Below, one piece after another: positions 1 through 11,734 of a stretch of 64,000 bases of DNA; within the stretch, counting starts at the first letter, position 1; each line of letters opens with the position of its first letter. This stretch comes from Nectonema munidae (lineage: Eukaryota > Nematomorpha > Nectonematoida > Nectonematidae): NCBI GenBank assembly GCA_030549495.1, contig JAUIRK010001021.1, positions 372,001 to 436,000 on the forward strand, read 5' to 3'. The notes under the pieces were generated by a model. The model was not told the DNA's origin. It saw only the letters and a list, made by a program, of their open reading frames with translations, and did not search any database. A program made the position numbers and the translations under genes.

Positions 1-942
1 ATCCTTATGAACCCCAAAAATAAAGAAGCTCATATGCCTCATCATTATATCTTGTCGTATTCTGAATTCTTGGATTAACAAAATTTCTACCAGTGTATAA
101 AATTTATAAAGAATCAAAACCTCAAAATAAAATAAGTATAAATAATATTTATGTTTAAAGCTAAAAAAAATTTCACAAATGGTTACTTCAACTTTTATCC
201 TACGACAAAGTAAAGAAAATAGTGCACAGTCTTTAGGCATAAACTAAAATTTATAGGCAAATTTTATTAAAATATTGCACTCCCTTTGTAAGCAAGTACT
301 TTCGCAGTCTATCTTAAAAATATATAATGAAAAATAAACTTTTATTATTTTGTCTGTGGGATTAACAAACGCTACAATCGTGTTTAAAAGAAATTAGTTT
401 GATTTGAAGCATTGTCGGTTTTGGAATGTGAATGTCGGAATAAGAAGGAAAAACACATTGAATAAATCGGTTGCACTCAGTAGCAATCCCTGCTTTAGTA
501 TCAACAGCTTTACTATTGGGTGAAAAAAGTTCGACAGCTTTTCATTTATTATTTTCATTTGTTATGAAAAAATATTTGGCAAAAATAATTTAGATTATAT
601 TTCAAGCTGTGCGTTAGAGTAGAGTCGAACTGTTAGTGGAACATTGTGTATTAGATGGAATATATTGCGATATACATCAACTGCGATATGTAACTTTCAG
701 ATAGAGTAGATAATTCTACGTTCCTCCTCCTATCTCGTCACCACGTTAAGCTTTAAAGCATATTAATTAAACCAATTTATGCATCTCATATTTATTTCAT
801 TATCAAAATAGAATGAAATTGTTGTTGGTTCCAATTTTTTTTCACTATTGTAAAGAAAAAAATGAAGAGTGAAAAATTAAACTCATAAAGCTTAAAAAAT
901 CTTGGAACATTCAATCAAAAATTCTTTATAAGAAGGAAAAAT

Positions 943-1127
943 CTACTTCTTAGAGCGTACAAAGAATGCCAACTGATAAGTTGTGATGAGCGTAATAAAA
1001 AAGCGAAAATTGCACAACTGTGAGTACATATGAGTTTATTCGTTGTCATGCACATCGATAGAGTTAATACATTCGATGCATTCACCAATTTGCAAATTGA
1101 CAAAGCATAGAATAAAAAAGCATGCTT
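943..1127 (-). CDS. 3' end of an unrecognised membrane protein (two terminal exons)
   Basis: Two minus-strand exons join in phase. Exon 1086-1127 (14 codons) follows a strong pyrimidine-rich acceptor and ends at a GTGAAT donor. A 68-nt intron follows, then exon 943-1017 ends in a stop. The joined 38 residues are hydrophobic and helical, with KHAFLFYALSICKL followed by NFRFFITLITTYQLAF, and the chain ends in RSKK. A C-terminal dilysine would suit an ER-retrieved multi-pass protein; that is inference. I do not recognise the family. No upstream exons were found in the following kilobases, so this is a partial gene. The short intron matches other genes in the window, which supports the model. Confidence 0.4.
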
Positions 1128-1129
1128 CT

Positions 1130-2311
1130 AAGAAAAAGAAGATAAATATATGATTTCATCGAAAATGACATAATCTTATTCATGCTATGGTGAATATAAA
1201 CTTATTAATGTTAATCTATTTCCATTATGAGGGCGAATAATGCATTTTGCCTACTGACAATAAAAGCTGACTACGTCTAGCTAGGCTAACTTGCAAAAAC
1301 ACTTTTTTATGCCAAGATTACGCTTAGTCTAAGATATCGGTATGCGCCATTTTGTTGGTGAATTGTTATCGCTCATTTTGGCAGTTCGCCTTTCTTATTG
1401 GCCAATCTTATATGCATTCTAATATTCCTGATAGAAATTTGGCTTATAGTCACTATGAGTTGGTGGAACACACATTTCTCTTACGGTGTCACACTATATT
1501 ACGTTTGGTGTTTCCTTTCATTCACTTAATATTACAAGATAATTTAATTTAGTACATATGTTGTTTAATATATTTTTTGTGCAAATTGCAAGACACATGT
1601 TTAGGTGAGCTTTATACTTTGTTTTGAAAATAATTCTACCTATAAAAGATACAAATTTAAAAACTAAATGTGTAGGAGAAATTGATTTATTATTAGTAAA
1701 GCATATCATGTAATATATGCTGTTCTGCCCTAAAATCATAGACTAAATCGTGCGTAATTAAAGTATGATTATTGCCAAGACCTTTGATCTATAAGATTTT
1801 CTCTTTTCCTATATAGCAAATAATTTACTTAAATACATTTTAAAAAGATAATTACTATTCTACTCGAAACGAATTGTTTGAAATGTGAATAACCTATATT
1901 ATTTGCTTATTAAATGCATTCCTTGACTGAAAACACAAACTAATAATCTCAACTATTAAATTATTGATCTCAACAATGCATAATTATGCTGTTGTAATAG
2001 AAATTTTACATATTAAACTTATAAGTTACTTATTTTACTATTAAATATAAATAATTTCGATAATTATCAAAAAGTGAAATTCTTAAACCAAAGGAAAAAG
2101 ACAATATATAGGAAAAATGTGGACAAAATATAAATTTTTGCTAAAATATATATATTTTTTTAATTTTAATTATAAATTTCAAATATCACCATGTAAATTA
2201 AGTTACTTTATGAAATTATTAAGAGCTTAATATTTTAATATTTAAATTATTAATTTAAATTATTAGCCATCTAAGTACAACAATTAAAATAAAAATATCT
2301 GATTTACTTAT
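1130..2311. other. AT-rich stretch without a supported gene
   Basis: Short open frames on both strands, such as 1352-1552 plus, have no family resemblance and no convincing splice context. The stretch is otherwise plain AT-rich sequence. Exons of the gene at 943-1127 may lie here unseen. Confidence 0.5.
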
Positions 2312-2437
2312 AAAGGTCCGTGGAGTGTTTTCATCGAGAAGGCACAATTTTGCCGCTTGTATCGAACTATGAGAAAGTAGGCTTGATGCGGGATCGAACC
2401 CAAGACCTTGAGTTATCGAAACCCAGTACTCACGCCC
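2312..2437 (-). repeat. tRNA-derived SINE, copy 1
   Basis: Read on the minus strand this has a pol III B box (GGGTTCGATCCC) in the block shared by five copies, then CTCATAGTTCGAT, a segment around AATTGTGCCTTCTCGATGAAAAC, and an end near the CCACGG block. Copies 2-5 lie at 2570, 44630, 51911 and 55092. Short length, B box and dispersed copies indicate a tRNA-derived SINE. The parent tRNA is not identified. Confidence 0.75.
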
Positions 2438-2569
2438 ACTACTTAAGCATTTTTAAGATAATAATGTTAACTTTATATCTAATGAAAATGGACTTTTATA
2501 TCTTTTTTACTATTCAAAAAATAATATTACAAGTTATTTTTTCTGTCACCTCTCTATATCAATATTGCA

Positions 2570-2710
2570 CGTGAGTATGGTTGGTTAGATGCAGGATTTG
2601 ATAACTCAAGGTCTTGGGTTCGATCCTACATCAAGCTTGTTTTCCTCATAGTTCGATAGAAGCGGCGCAATTGTGCCTTTTCGATGAAACACCCTACGGT
2701 AACCATTACC
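2570..2710 (+). repeat. tRNA-derived SINE, copy 2
   Basis: Same family as copy 1 but in opposite orientation and only about 130 nt away. It begins GTGAGTATGGTTGGTTAG, carries the B box GGGTTCGATCC, and ends after the CGATGAAACACCC block. The pair forms an imperfect large inverted repeat. Confidence 0.75.
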
Positions 2711-3295
2711 ATTATCATATATGTCCGCGATAAGCGTTGACAGATATTTCGGTCATCGTCCTATCGCTGCAACCCTATAACATTTTAACGAAATTTGAAA
2801 TACGAAAAACAAGGTCCCTACACAAAACACTCAGCAATAATTTTATCTTCTCATTTTTTTTATTCAATTGAAATTTTAAAATGTTTAAATGCATTTTATA
2901 GAAACAACGCGTTTGAAGCGTCCAAAAGTTTATATAAATATCTATTGAAATTAATAATTTATTTTGTAGTTTAAACTTTTTAAATTCCGATGAGGATAGA
3001 ATGAAAGAGAACTTACTATTTCGTAAATATACTTGCAGTGGATGGAGCAGTCAGGTGTCAAATAAATAAAATAATGGAATTTTCGCATTCAAAGAGTTTG
3101 GGAATCCATTTCGATTTTAAATATGAATAAAGAGCTCTTTTTATGCTTAGAATAAGTTTTATAAATGAAATAAATTCAGGGGGTTAAAGTATTTTATGTC
3201 TCGTTACAAAAAATAATAATTAATTGTTAAGTGAGCTTGGTAAATTAAATTATAAAGTTTAAAGTTATGTGCATAAACAAATTATAGGATTTTAC

Positions 3296-6200
3296 TTGAA
3301 TCATAGGAACTGTTAATAATTTCCCATAGTAAATATGAAAAGAGAAGATATCTGCCTGTAAATAAGACTTGAATATTGATTTGTCAAAAGTATCGTTGAA
3401 TATTTCTGGAGCTAGGTATCGTTTCGTCCCTGCTTTATAGTCACTTTTCCAGAAATCGCCACACTCAGCAATAGACAGCCCAAAATCAGAAATGACACAA
3501 TCGCCTGTCGCATTCTTCACGAGAACATTCTTACATTTTATATCTTTATGCGCTATCTTGGGCTTGTTCATTTCTTTCACCTATTTAAATAAGGAGAGAG
3601 TTGTCATTGTGTATAAAATGCTAGGAAGAATATTTTCCCTGTTGATCATTTGTTTTTTATCCCAAATGGCGACTCGCTCAAAATTAAGATTATCATTTTG
3701 CGGTTATACAAACGCGCACTAACCTCATCGTGGTAGGGTCAAACATTCTCACTTTTACTTATATTTTCCATAACAAAGAAAACATTTTTATTGATCGGGA
3801 GAGTATGGCGTAGAACTTGCATACAGGACAAACATCCAAAAAGCTTGGAAAGCAAAACTATCTCACCCTAAATCTTTTATAAGTAAATAAGATGTTGAAT
3901 GTTTATAAGCAAATTGATTGAAAATAACAAATTTGATATAGGAAGAATTAGAGAGCAATAAAACTGATCGCATATATATTTTTAGGGGTGAGTTTGAATA
4001 CAACTTTACATGTATGAAATATATTGCTTAGCATTAATTTTTTTTTACTTAATCATTTTACACATATTTGCAGTACATTATAATTTTTATTAAATTATAT
4101 GTAAAATAACTAAATTTTAACTCAAAATCACTCTTATTTCATAGGAAAGTGAGAGACGAAGGTGATGTTTACAATTCCAAAGCTTATAAAAAAAGTAAAA
4201 AACTAACCGGTTAAGGACCAGGGTGGACTTTATAAAAATATGAACGTCTGATGGTTGACAAATGATCAAATGAGGTGCTAAGAGTAAAAGAGTTGATAAG
4301 CACCGATTTAGAGGGTGCTGTTTGTGATAAAATTCAAAAATAAATTGATTTTTAGAAAGCATACCTCTTCATGCAGATAAACCAATCCGCTGATCACCGA
4401 GTAGATCATATTTAACATGTGGTTCTTGGAGATCGGCATTTTCAGATTATTTATGAATGTAAATAAGGAGCCAAGCGGCATGTGCTCGAAGTATAACTCA
4501 AATCCATGTCGTGTCATGTTTGATCCAATAAAATTTAGGATGTTTTTATTCCTTAGAGTGTATTTCTTGTATATGTCACTTTCTATGATTCCACTATTCT
4601 TGTAAGCTTGATAATTCTTAATAATGATTGAATCTCCATTATACTCTCCTAGAAGTATTGACGAGTATTTATTGTTTTCTAGAAGGACACAAATCATGAA
4701 AAAGGTAAATAGAAATGATTAATCAAATAACTCAACCTAAAACTTTGACTCGCTTTACCTTCTCGCTCAGCGGTATCACCACGCACTCTATTGAAGTGGA
4801 GTTCTGAATAAAAAAATCAACACTCAGTTTGACTTTTTCAAATTGTTAATTTGAATTACTTCTCCTTCATTCCATCGTCTCTTTGGTTTGAAGATCAAGC
4901 GAACGATATAAAAGATGGTGCAAATAAGCGACACGAGTAAAAAAGAGATGATAGCAAAGGTAGATAAGAATTCTTTAACTAAATCAACAGTATCATTAGC
5001 ACAGTAAAATATACCTTTCCCAATTTAAGTTCATTTTCCTTATTAAATTTCTTTTTTCAAATTAAGTTCGTCTTTTTGCAAATTAATTTTTATATTCATA
5101 AAAGTCTGCCTTCAATTGCGTTATGGAGTTTTTCATTTTTTTTATCATTAATTTGAAAAAACTTAAAATAAAAACAGAAAATTTAATACTGAAAAATTGA
5201 ACTATGCAATTTTAGTTAGAGAAATTTTTTCGTTGAAAGATTTGATTTGAAAAATTCAAAATTATAAAAAATTTGACACCCAAATTTATGAACTTTACCG
5301 ATTCTAAAATACTGTGCGTTAATGAAAATTTTATTTTTAAGTCATGTTTGTGTTAGGTTTAAAAAAGCCAATGAAATTTTCAAATCCTAATTTTAAAAAA
5401 GAATTTCAAAAATTCATTTTAACGAGTTTTTTTAGATTAAATTTTAATTTTTAAACCTTCACAACCCAATTTGAACAGAGACTGAATAAAAAACTCAATT
5501 TGCAAAAAAAACAATTGGAAAAGGAGGAACTTAAATTGAAAAATGTCCAACTTAAAGTAAAAATTGTATATCTTAGTTTCTAAAATGTATTCTACCTCAA
5601 ACAGATTTGAAGATCGTGGATACTCTGATTAATTAACGTACTAATAATTTCTGACTTAACACATAAAATAGAACAAATATGATATACTAAATATTAAAAA
5701 AATTTAAGATTAAGTTAAACTAGAAAAGGACGAACTTAAAATGGAAAAGGACCAGCTTAAATAAAAATAGTATATATACAGTCAAGCCCCGTTACAACGA
5801 ATTTTTCACGTTATAATGAAATTAAAAATAAATGCTTTCAAAAACATGCTAAATATTTTATTGTAAAAATATATATCTGAACAGCAAGCATATACTTGAA
5901 ATTAACGATGTATTGAAAAAATGATTAATTTTTTGCAACATTGATTGGTGTATGTTTTTTCAGTAAAATTTCGAAGAGTAAGTAGGCTTTTTATAACTTC
6001 ATCTGTTCCTTTTTCTTTGCAGTGATAAAGTTTTTTTATCAAATTTATGCATCAGCGTTACTCACCAATTTCTCTTATACACTATCATCGTTATCTTACT
6101 CTTTTCAATACATTCTTGATTTCCTGATAGTTTTTGCTGTTCAATTTCCAAAATAACGCCATCATCCATTCTTGCTTCATATGTGGTTACATCATCGTCT

Positions 6201-9200
6201 ACAGAAATATATTCTTCAAGACATTGTTCATCAAAATTTTTTTCTTCGCAAGGTGACATCAATGTTTGTTCTGAATCATAAAAATGGTTACAATTTATTG
6301 CAGTTTCTTCTTGAAGAGTGCATCCAGCTTCACCCAAACAAGTAATTATTGTCGTTGATTCTAAGGACTTACATGGCTGCTATCACTAATCACCATAGCT
6401 TCAAAGATGTTGGAACATTTTTTATCCGTATTGACAGCAATAATAATAGATCTAATCAAGTTTGTACGATATTTAACTTTGAACGATCTTATTATACCTT
6501 GATCAAGGGTAAAGCCATACTGAGGTTGAGTTCGGCCAGGAGCGCACAGGATTTTTCGCATGTCAATAACTTTTTGGATTTTGTTTTGAATGACTTAAAA
6601 TTTTAACAGAATTTAATTATTCAAAATTGTAGCTGTTTTCAATATTGAAAAGATAATTTAGCAAATGAAAAACCGGAGTTATAGATACATAGTATCTTGG
6701 CAAATTTTTCGGCGTGTTTTGATGCCCCTGAGCTTTATCAAGCTCCAAATTATATTTCTCAATTTTATTTTAACAGTCAAAATATATATTTTTGTATATT
6801 TCTTTTTTATCATTATAGTAAAATAGAGTTTTGATTTTGCCAAATACAATTCAAAAATTAAGGTTTAACGCATTACACCGTGTAACACAATTTTTGTTCC
6901 CAAGTTCTAATGATGTTTTCCTGTTTTCTTATGATACACTGTATTTAAAAAACCTAACTTTATAAACTAAACTTCGATTTTAAAGCTTTAAGATCAAATT
7001 ATTTAATTTCATTTACTCTATGACTAACAAATTCATTGATTTTTGTTATAAGCTATTCACAACTACTTTTTATGCGTATATATACTTATATATTGAAAAA
7101 GGAAACAAAAATTTTATGCATAATATAATATAGATTTATTTTTTTAAAAATATTTTTATTTTTCTTTTATATTTTGAATTTGATTCTCTGGCACAATTCC
7201 ATATATAATCTCCCATCATGTTTTCATCACAATGGCCTTGATATCTTCGTTCAATCTCTTTAACATCTTGATGAAACCGTTCTCCTTGTTTTTCAGAAAA
7301 ATTACCCATATTATCTTTAAATCTGTCTAAATGAGAATTTAACATGTGCATTTTTAATGACATTCTACATCCCATCAACTCAAAAGACTTCATCAAGTTC
7401 TGTATCAGATCTTGGTAATTTTCTGCTCTGTGTTTACCTAGAAATCCTTCAATGACAGATTTCATGCAAAACCAAGCGTTTTTTTCGGTTTCAGTTAGAA
7501 GACTGGGAAATTCAATGGAATTGAAAATTTTTCTAATTTGGGGGCCAATAAAAATGCCTCCTTTAATTTTTGCTTCAGAGAGCTTGGGAAAAAATTCAAG
7601 TAGGTATTTAAAGGCATTTGAGTTTGAATCTAGAGCCTTTACAAATTGTTTCATTAGGCCTAATTTAATGTGAAGAGGCGGCATCAATATACATCAACTA
7701 ATGAATTCCACATGACATTTCTATAACCTACAACATAGTTGTCTCTCTTTTCCAGCACTTTGTTTTTATAGTGATCTGCTTTAGCCCTGCTGTCCCAAAG
7801 ACAAAGAAAACACTGATACTTGATAAAACCTCCTTGTAATCCAGAAAGAAACGCGATCATTTTGAAGTCTCCAATAACTTCCCATTTGTATTTTTCATAT
7901 TTCAAAGATTCTAAAAGAATTTTAATGCTATAGTAATCTTCTTTGAGGTATACGGAATGAGCTAAAGGTATAGATGGAAAAGTGTTTCTATTATAAAGTA
8001 AGACAGCCTTAAGACTTGTTGTAGAACTGTCTATAAACAGTCTCCATTCATAGCAAACATGATTTATGCCAATCGAGTCAAAAAGTCCGTCTACATCATT
8101 GCAAAAACAAAGACCATTCTTATAAGTAAAAAAATAGAAAAAGACTAATGTCTATGTCTTTGGCTTGTGACTTGAACTTCTTTTTTGACTAAATTCCATT
8201 GCTTCATTCTTGAAAGAAATATTTCTGCACTGGTTTTAGTAAGATACATGTCTCTTATCAAGTCATTTATTTCCTGCTGATTTGGAAAATGAGGCGTTTT
8301 ATCAGTCTCATCAGATATAAAGTCTTCGTTTTCTGAACTCGTTGATTCTTTGCTGTTATTGTCACTATTATCTTCATGAGTTGTACTCGATAATGGTACA
8401 GGATATTGAGAGCAGTGTGGAATAGGAGCTCGTGATGATGGAATGTCAGGGTACTCTATTTTTGGTGCATTTTTTCCCTTTCGTTTTTTACTCACATCTA
8501 CCAAGCAGAAAAAACAGTTTGTCAAATGATCTGTAGGTTCGAACCATACACGAGGAAAAGAGAATTTCATGCTTCTTTTTTCGCCACGAAGCCAACCTTC
8601 AAGAGTTTTCTTGCAATTTTGACAACAAAAATGAGGAGCCCATTCTTTATTCTGATCCGCTACATGAACACCAAAGTATTTATAGTAGGCTTCGCAAACT
8701 TTCAAGGAAGATTTCATGTTAAATTTTTTAGCTCTTATTGCTATAAATTCACCACATATAAAACAAAACGAATCGGGTTTATGCTTGCAAGTTCTTGTAT
8801 TCATTGAAATGAAACAAAAATTAAATTTTTATGTTATTTTCTAAATAAAAAAAAAAGGAATTAGCTAAACAAGTAATGAAAATGCTAAAAATTTTATCAC
8901 ATGTATTAATAAAACAGTTTATATAAAATCTCAAATACCTTTAAAATAGAAATTATGCTAGGATCTTTTTTACTATTAGAAAAACACTAGTAGGTACCAT
9001 TAAAAAAAATTAGAACGTAATATTCATCAAACTGCCAATAATTTACCCAAAATCAAACTTTTTTTCCATGTATTTATCTTTTTATAATCAAATAATATTG
9101 TAGAGTAATAAAATAATAATGACTAAAAGCTGGGAACAAAAAAAAATTTTTTTTGATGCATTATTTATGAAAATATAGATAATTTTTCCAGTTACCAATC

Positions 9201-11734
9201 CCAATCGTAACTATCATTACAATCTGTCCAGCCATAAAAGGTTATTATTCCCTATGGAGGAGACTAAAAAAATAAATATACGCAAATTCTAAAATGTCAT
9301 TTTTTAATATTTACACCAACAATGTTAAATATTAAAAGACTAAGCTGATAAAAAAAGTTGAATTGGAATAATAGCAATCAAACTAATTAATTAATCAACT
9401 AAGCAAACATTAAATTTACATAATCTTATAAAAAAAATTGAGTGACAACCGTTGCTCCGAAAATAATTTCAACCACAACAAGTGCGCAAATATATTTTCA
9501 TGCCCTTCTAGACACCCCATATATCACATGCTCAAATCACAGGAAATGTTTTGATGGGAGGACAGCTTTCAAAATACTATCATATCTAATGGAAATAAAG
9601 ATGTATCTTATATTATTATTTATTAAGATATAGCACCACTCAGTAAATACCTTATTTTACCATGTTTTGGTTGTTGTTATGCATCCAATGGAAGAATATT
9701 CTTTCATGACTTCGCCTAAAGCTAACAATATCACGATCGGTAATCGAATCCCGAAAGACGCCATCTGCTTGTATACAAAAAAATATATATTACATATCAG
9801 GTGAAGCGAAAATTATTTCTCAATGTTAACTAAATTTAAAAGTTTGGAAATGAGACCAGAATATCCAGTACTTATCAAAATCTGCCATTATATAACATTT
9901 CAAGTTAAATTAAAATGTTTTTAAGTTTTAAAGGGAATTTTTTATCCTTAGCTTCATAACTTGAAAATTTTTACTTATACTTATTCCAATTTAAAATATT
10001 CGTATTTTTTCTTTGGTACTGCAAATGTTTGTTTTTATGGAGAGAAGGATAAACATTGCATTGCACACCTGTTACAAATAAAGAGAGAGAGAGCAAAAAT
10101 TCTTGAAATTCTGAGTTGCGTATTATATCTATGTTACTTTATTTTCTTTTTAATTCAAAAATAAGTTACTTTCTTTTTCAATGATTTTTTTTATAAAATT
10201 GCTTCAAAAAATTTACCTCAATATTCTGTTCTCTATATGCATAATGCAAAAATACATCACTATACAGTTTGTAAAGACAGACTCAAATTTAGATCAAAAG
10301 ACAGAATCAAATTAAAAATATCTATCTCCATATTCTTTCTTGATTTTAAAGCTATTGAAAAAGCTTTTTTTAAAAAAATATCAGTTCAAAGACGACTTTT
10401 AGAAAATTCAGGTAATGATTTGGTTGATTGCGTCATAAATCGAATAAATGAAATTACCCAATCAGATTGTATTGGGTGGTTTGGAGAAGCTAAAAGAAAT
10501 ATGCAGTTAGCTTCAAGTGAATATGATTTCTAATTTCTTAAATCAGCAATAAAACATGCCTAAAAAATTTACTTTTGATTTACATTTTTTTTTATTTTCC
10601 GTTTGAAACTAAAAACGTGCTAAATAAGTTGAATTTAAGGTTCTTACATTTTTATTCTAGAACTCTTATTTACAACAGATGTGTAATACAATGTTTATCT
10701 TTATCCCCATAAAAAATCAAACATTTTAAAAACCAACAAAAAATACGAATATTTCAAATGGAAATAATTACAAATAAAAATTTTCAAATTGAACCTTAAG
10801 TTTAAAATCTTCCCAATTTGAAAACATTTCACTTGAAGTTTGAGTGCTAAAGAAGTATATTTATTGAATATTTTAACAATGATTTACCATCTATAGATTT
10901 TTGTTTGCTGATTCCTTTGAATGTTATCTTCTCGTTGCATAAGTCAGTGTCACAACAAAAGAAGTCCGATTTTTTACAATATTGCTTGTGAAGCCAACTT
11001 AAGCATCCGTATTGCGTTTCTTCTTTAGAAAACTTTTCAGCAAAGCACTTGAATAAATAATAATTATTTTCACAAATTTATATTTCTCTATTATAAGCCA
11101 TGAAATGAATTATAGAGATCTTTTGACTTGATCATAAATAATGGCACAAAAGTTTTCCAACTCTTAAAATATTCAAAACTACAGGCACAGCTATATACTA
11201 GTAGTGGGCAAATGCGGATTCCGGGGCCGTATGCGGCTATTTCCTCAATCTGATTAACTATTTTTTTGTGTGTGTGCACAAACGGTGTTAACCAGTTAGG
11301 AAAGTTTTTTTTAAACTAGATTCCTTCATCAAAGAACTTATTTTCTCAAGAATACAGAAAACACATCGATGAAAATGGTTGATTTTTTTGTTAATTTGGT
11401 TTTTAATTTAGCTCTTATGTTTTTTGTGCAAAAATATGAGATTAAATCCAAAAAGATTTTAAACTTAGATATTAACTTTTTGTAAGACACTAAAAATAAT
11501 TTATGGTTCTTTTTACTCCCTGGCGTGTTCATTTAATTGAATGAATTTTTAAATTACTATATTTATGAAATTAAAGCCTTCTATTATTATTTATTTCAAT
11601 GAATAAATCTGAAGGGGGACTTTTTAGTTGAATCTTAATTTTTTATCGTGATTGAATTCTTATTAAAAAATGTTAAAAATTTCTATATTCTTCTTACCTT
11701 TCTTCATGAAAATAATAATTAGAAGAATGTACAT
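3296..11734 (-). CDS. Activin/TGF-beta receptor type II-like Ser/Thr kinase (seven exons, C-lobe end not found)
   Basis: A single-pass receptor for an activin/TGF-beta-type ligand. Exons (minus): 11698-11734 signal peptide start MYILLIIIFMKK; 11148-11257; 10888-11047 cysteine-rich ectodomain with CFAEKF...GCLSW...YC...FFCCDTDLCNEK, the CC-x-x-D-x-CN box of activin receptors; 4860-4978 transmembrane helix plus KPKRRWNE stop-transfer; 4737-4803 linker; 4365-4678 N-lobe (lysine in SIIIK, NFIGSN, GSLF, YLHEE); 3296-3580 HKDIKCKN, SDFGL, GTKRYLAPE. Lengths 37+110+160+119+67+314+285 give 364 codons with every phase matching. HRD is HKD, but the catalytic Lys, Asp and DFG remain. No GS box is visible between membrane and kinase, which with CNEK and YLHEE favours type II over type I. 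About 120 C-lobe residues are missing; none was found down to position 1. Intron 4979-10887 is full of transposons. Confidence 0.82.
5005..5778. repeat. Iteron-rich fold-back-like repeat, copy 1
   Basis: Both ends carry degenerate units of about 21 bp resembling AAAAGGACGAACTTAAA, pointing inward from the left near 5015-5110 and outward at 5510-5580 and 5700-5765. The ends close with GTATAT-like motifs. Because the unit is 21 bp it reads as a leucine-heptad (EKDELK-type) in one frame, which is probably coincidental. The layout matches the copy at 12224. It lies in the receptor intron, directly beside the transmembrane exon. Confidence 0.45.
5779..6561 (-). mobile_element. Tigger/pogo DNA transposon fossil (C-terminal part)
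   Basis: The left end has a TA followed by CAGTCAAGCCCCGTTACAACG, typical of Tigger terminal repeats. Minus-strand frames give LDQGIIRSFKVKYRTNLIRS, the region around the last catalytic Asp of Tigger/jerky transposases (QPMDQG), with a frame change just before it. The acidic C-terminal tail at 6062-6337 (EEYISVDDDV) also fits. The 5' half and other terminal repeat are missing, so this is a 5'-truncated dead copy. It is unrelated in terminal sequence to the long Tigger at 36.5 kb. Confidence 0.75.
6562..7135. other. Non-coding flank, possible end of the element encoding the next entry
   Basis: Near 6885-6925 the sequence TTTTTGTTCCCAAG recurs in inverted form near 9128-9160. These could be the ends of a 2.3-kb element around the coding block 7136-8804. 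No coding sequence is seen here. Confidence 0.3.
7136..8804 (-). pseudogene. Broken copy of a widespread multicopy unnamed gene family (zinc-cysteine N-terminus)
   Basis: The N-terminal piece (8145-8804) has paired cysteines: FCFICGEF, then HFCCQNCKKTL, then NCFFCLVD with WFEPTDH between. The middle piece has GLCFCNDVDGLFDSIG, EWRLFIDSS, YQCFLCLWDSRAK. The C-terminal piece (7136-7687) has PPLHIKLGLMKQFVKAL, GPQIRKI and EKQGERFHQDVKEIERRYQG. I recognise these as a family found in many copies in arthropods and cnidarians but never, to my knowledge, given a function; the copy number suggests a mobile element. The frame is broken at least twice, so this copy is dead. Possible inverted ends near 6900 and 9140 support a transposon. 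It lies inside the receptor intron on the same strand. Confidence 0.75.
8805..9660. other. AT-rich intronic sequence
   Basis: After the inverted TTTTTGTTCCCA motif near 9128-9160 there is only AT-rich sequence and a plus-strand open frame at 9442-9633 with no family resemblance. Nothing else supported. Confidence 0.4.
9661..9764 (-). CDS. Candidate signal-peptide exon of a small secreted protein
   Basis: The ATG at 9764 opens a 34-codon frame MASFGIRLPIVILLALGEV... with a clear hydrophobic core, ending at an ATG|GTAAAA donor in phase 2. It lies inside the large receptor intron on the same strand. Its phase does not match the receptor exons (which need phase 1), so it is either a separate nested gene or an unused exon. 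No downstream partner exon was fixed. Sequence composition is richer in GC than the surroundings. Confidence 0.35.
9765..10319. other. AT-rich intronic sequence
   Basis: No motif, repeat or coding signal seen apart from short random open frames such as 9961-10164 plus. Confidence 0.4.
10320..10532 (+). mobile_element. Tc1/mariner (IS630)-type transposase C-terminal scrap
   Basis: The plus frame reads LDFKAIEKAFFKKISVQRR, then LVDCVINRINEITQSDCIGWF, ending in a stop. This matches the end of IS630/Tc1-type DDE transposases (NPIE, a lysine-rich helix, then a helix ending DCxxWF). Here the expected NPIE is KAIE, so the last acidic triad position is kept as Glu. The rest of the transposase is not visible. 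It is a truncated relic in the receptor intron. Confidence 0.55.

Noticed and set aside
2995-3080. Possible exon MRKFHYFIYLTPDCSIHCK ending at GTAAGT on the minus strand
   Set aside because: No partner exon, no clear signal peptide, and it does not match any kinase C-lobe sequence expected here.
8526-8807. 93-codon plus-strand ORF
   Set aside because: Antisense to the cysteine-rich N-terminus of the multicopy family copy.
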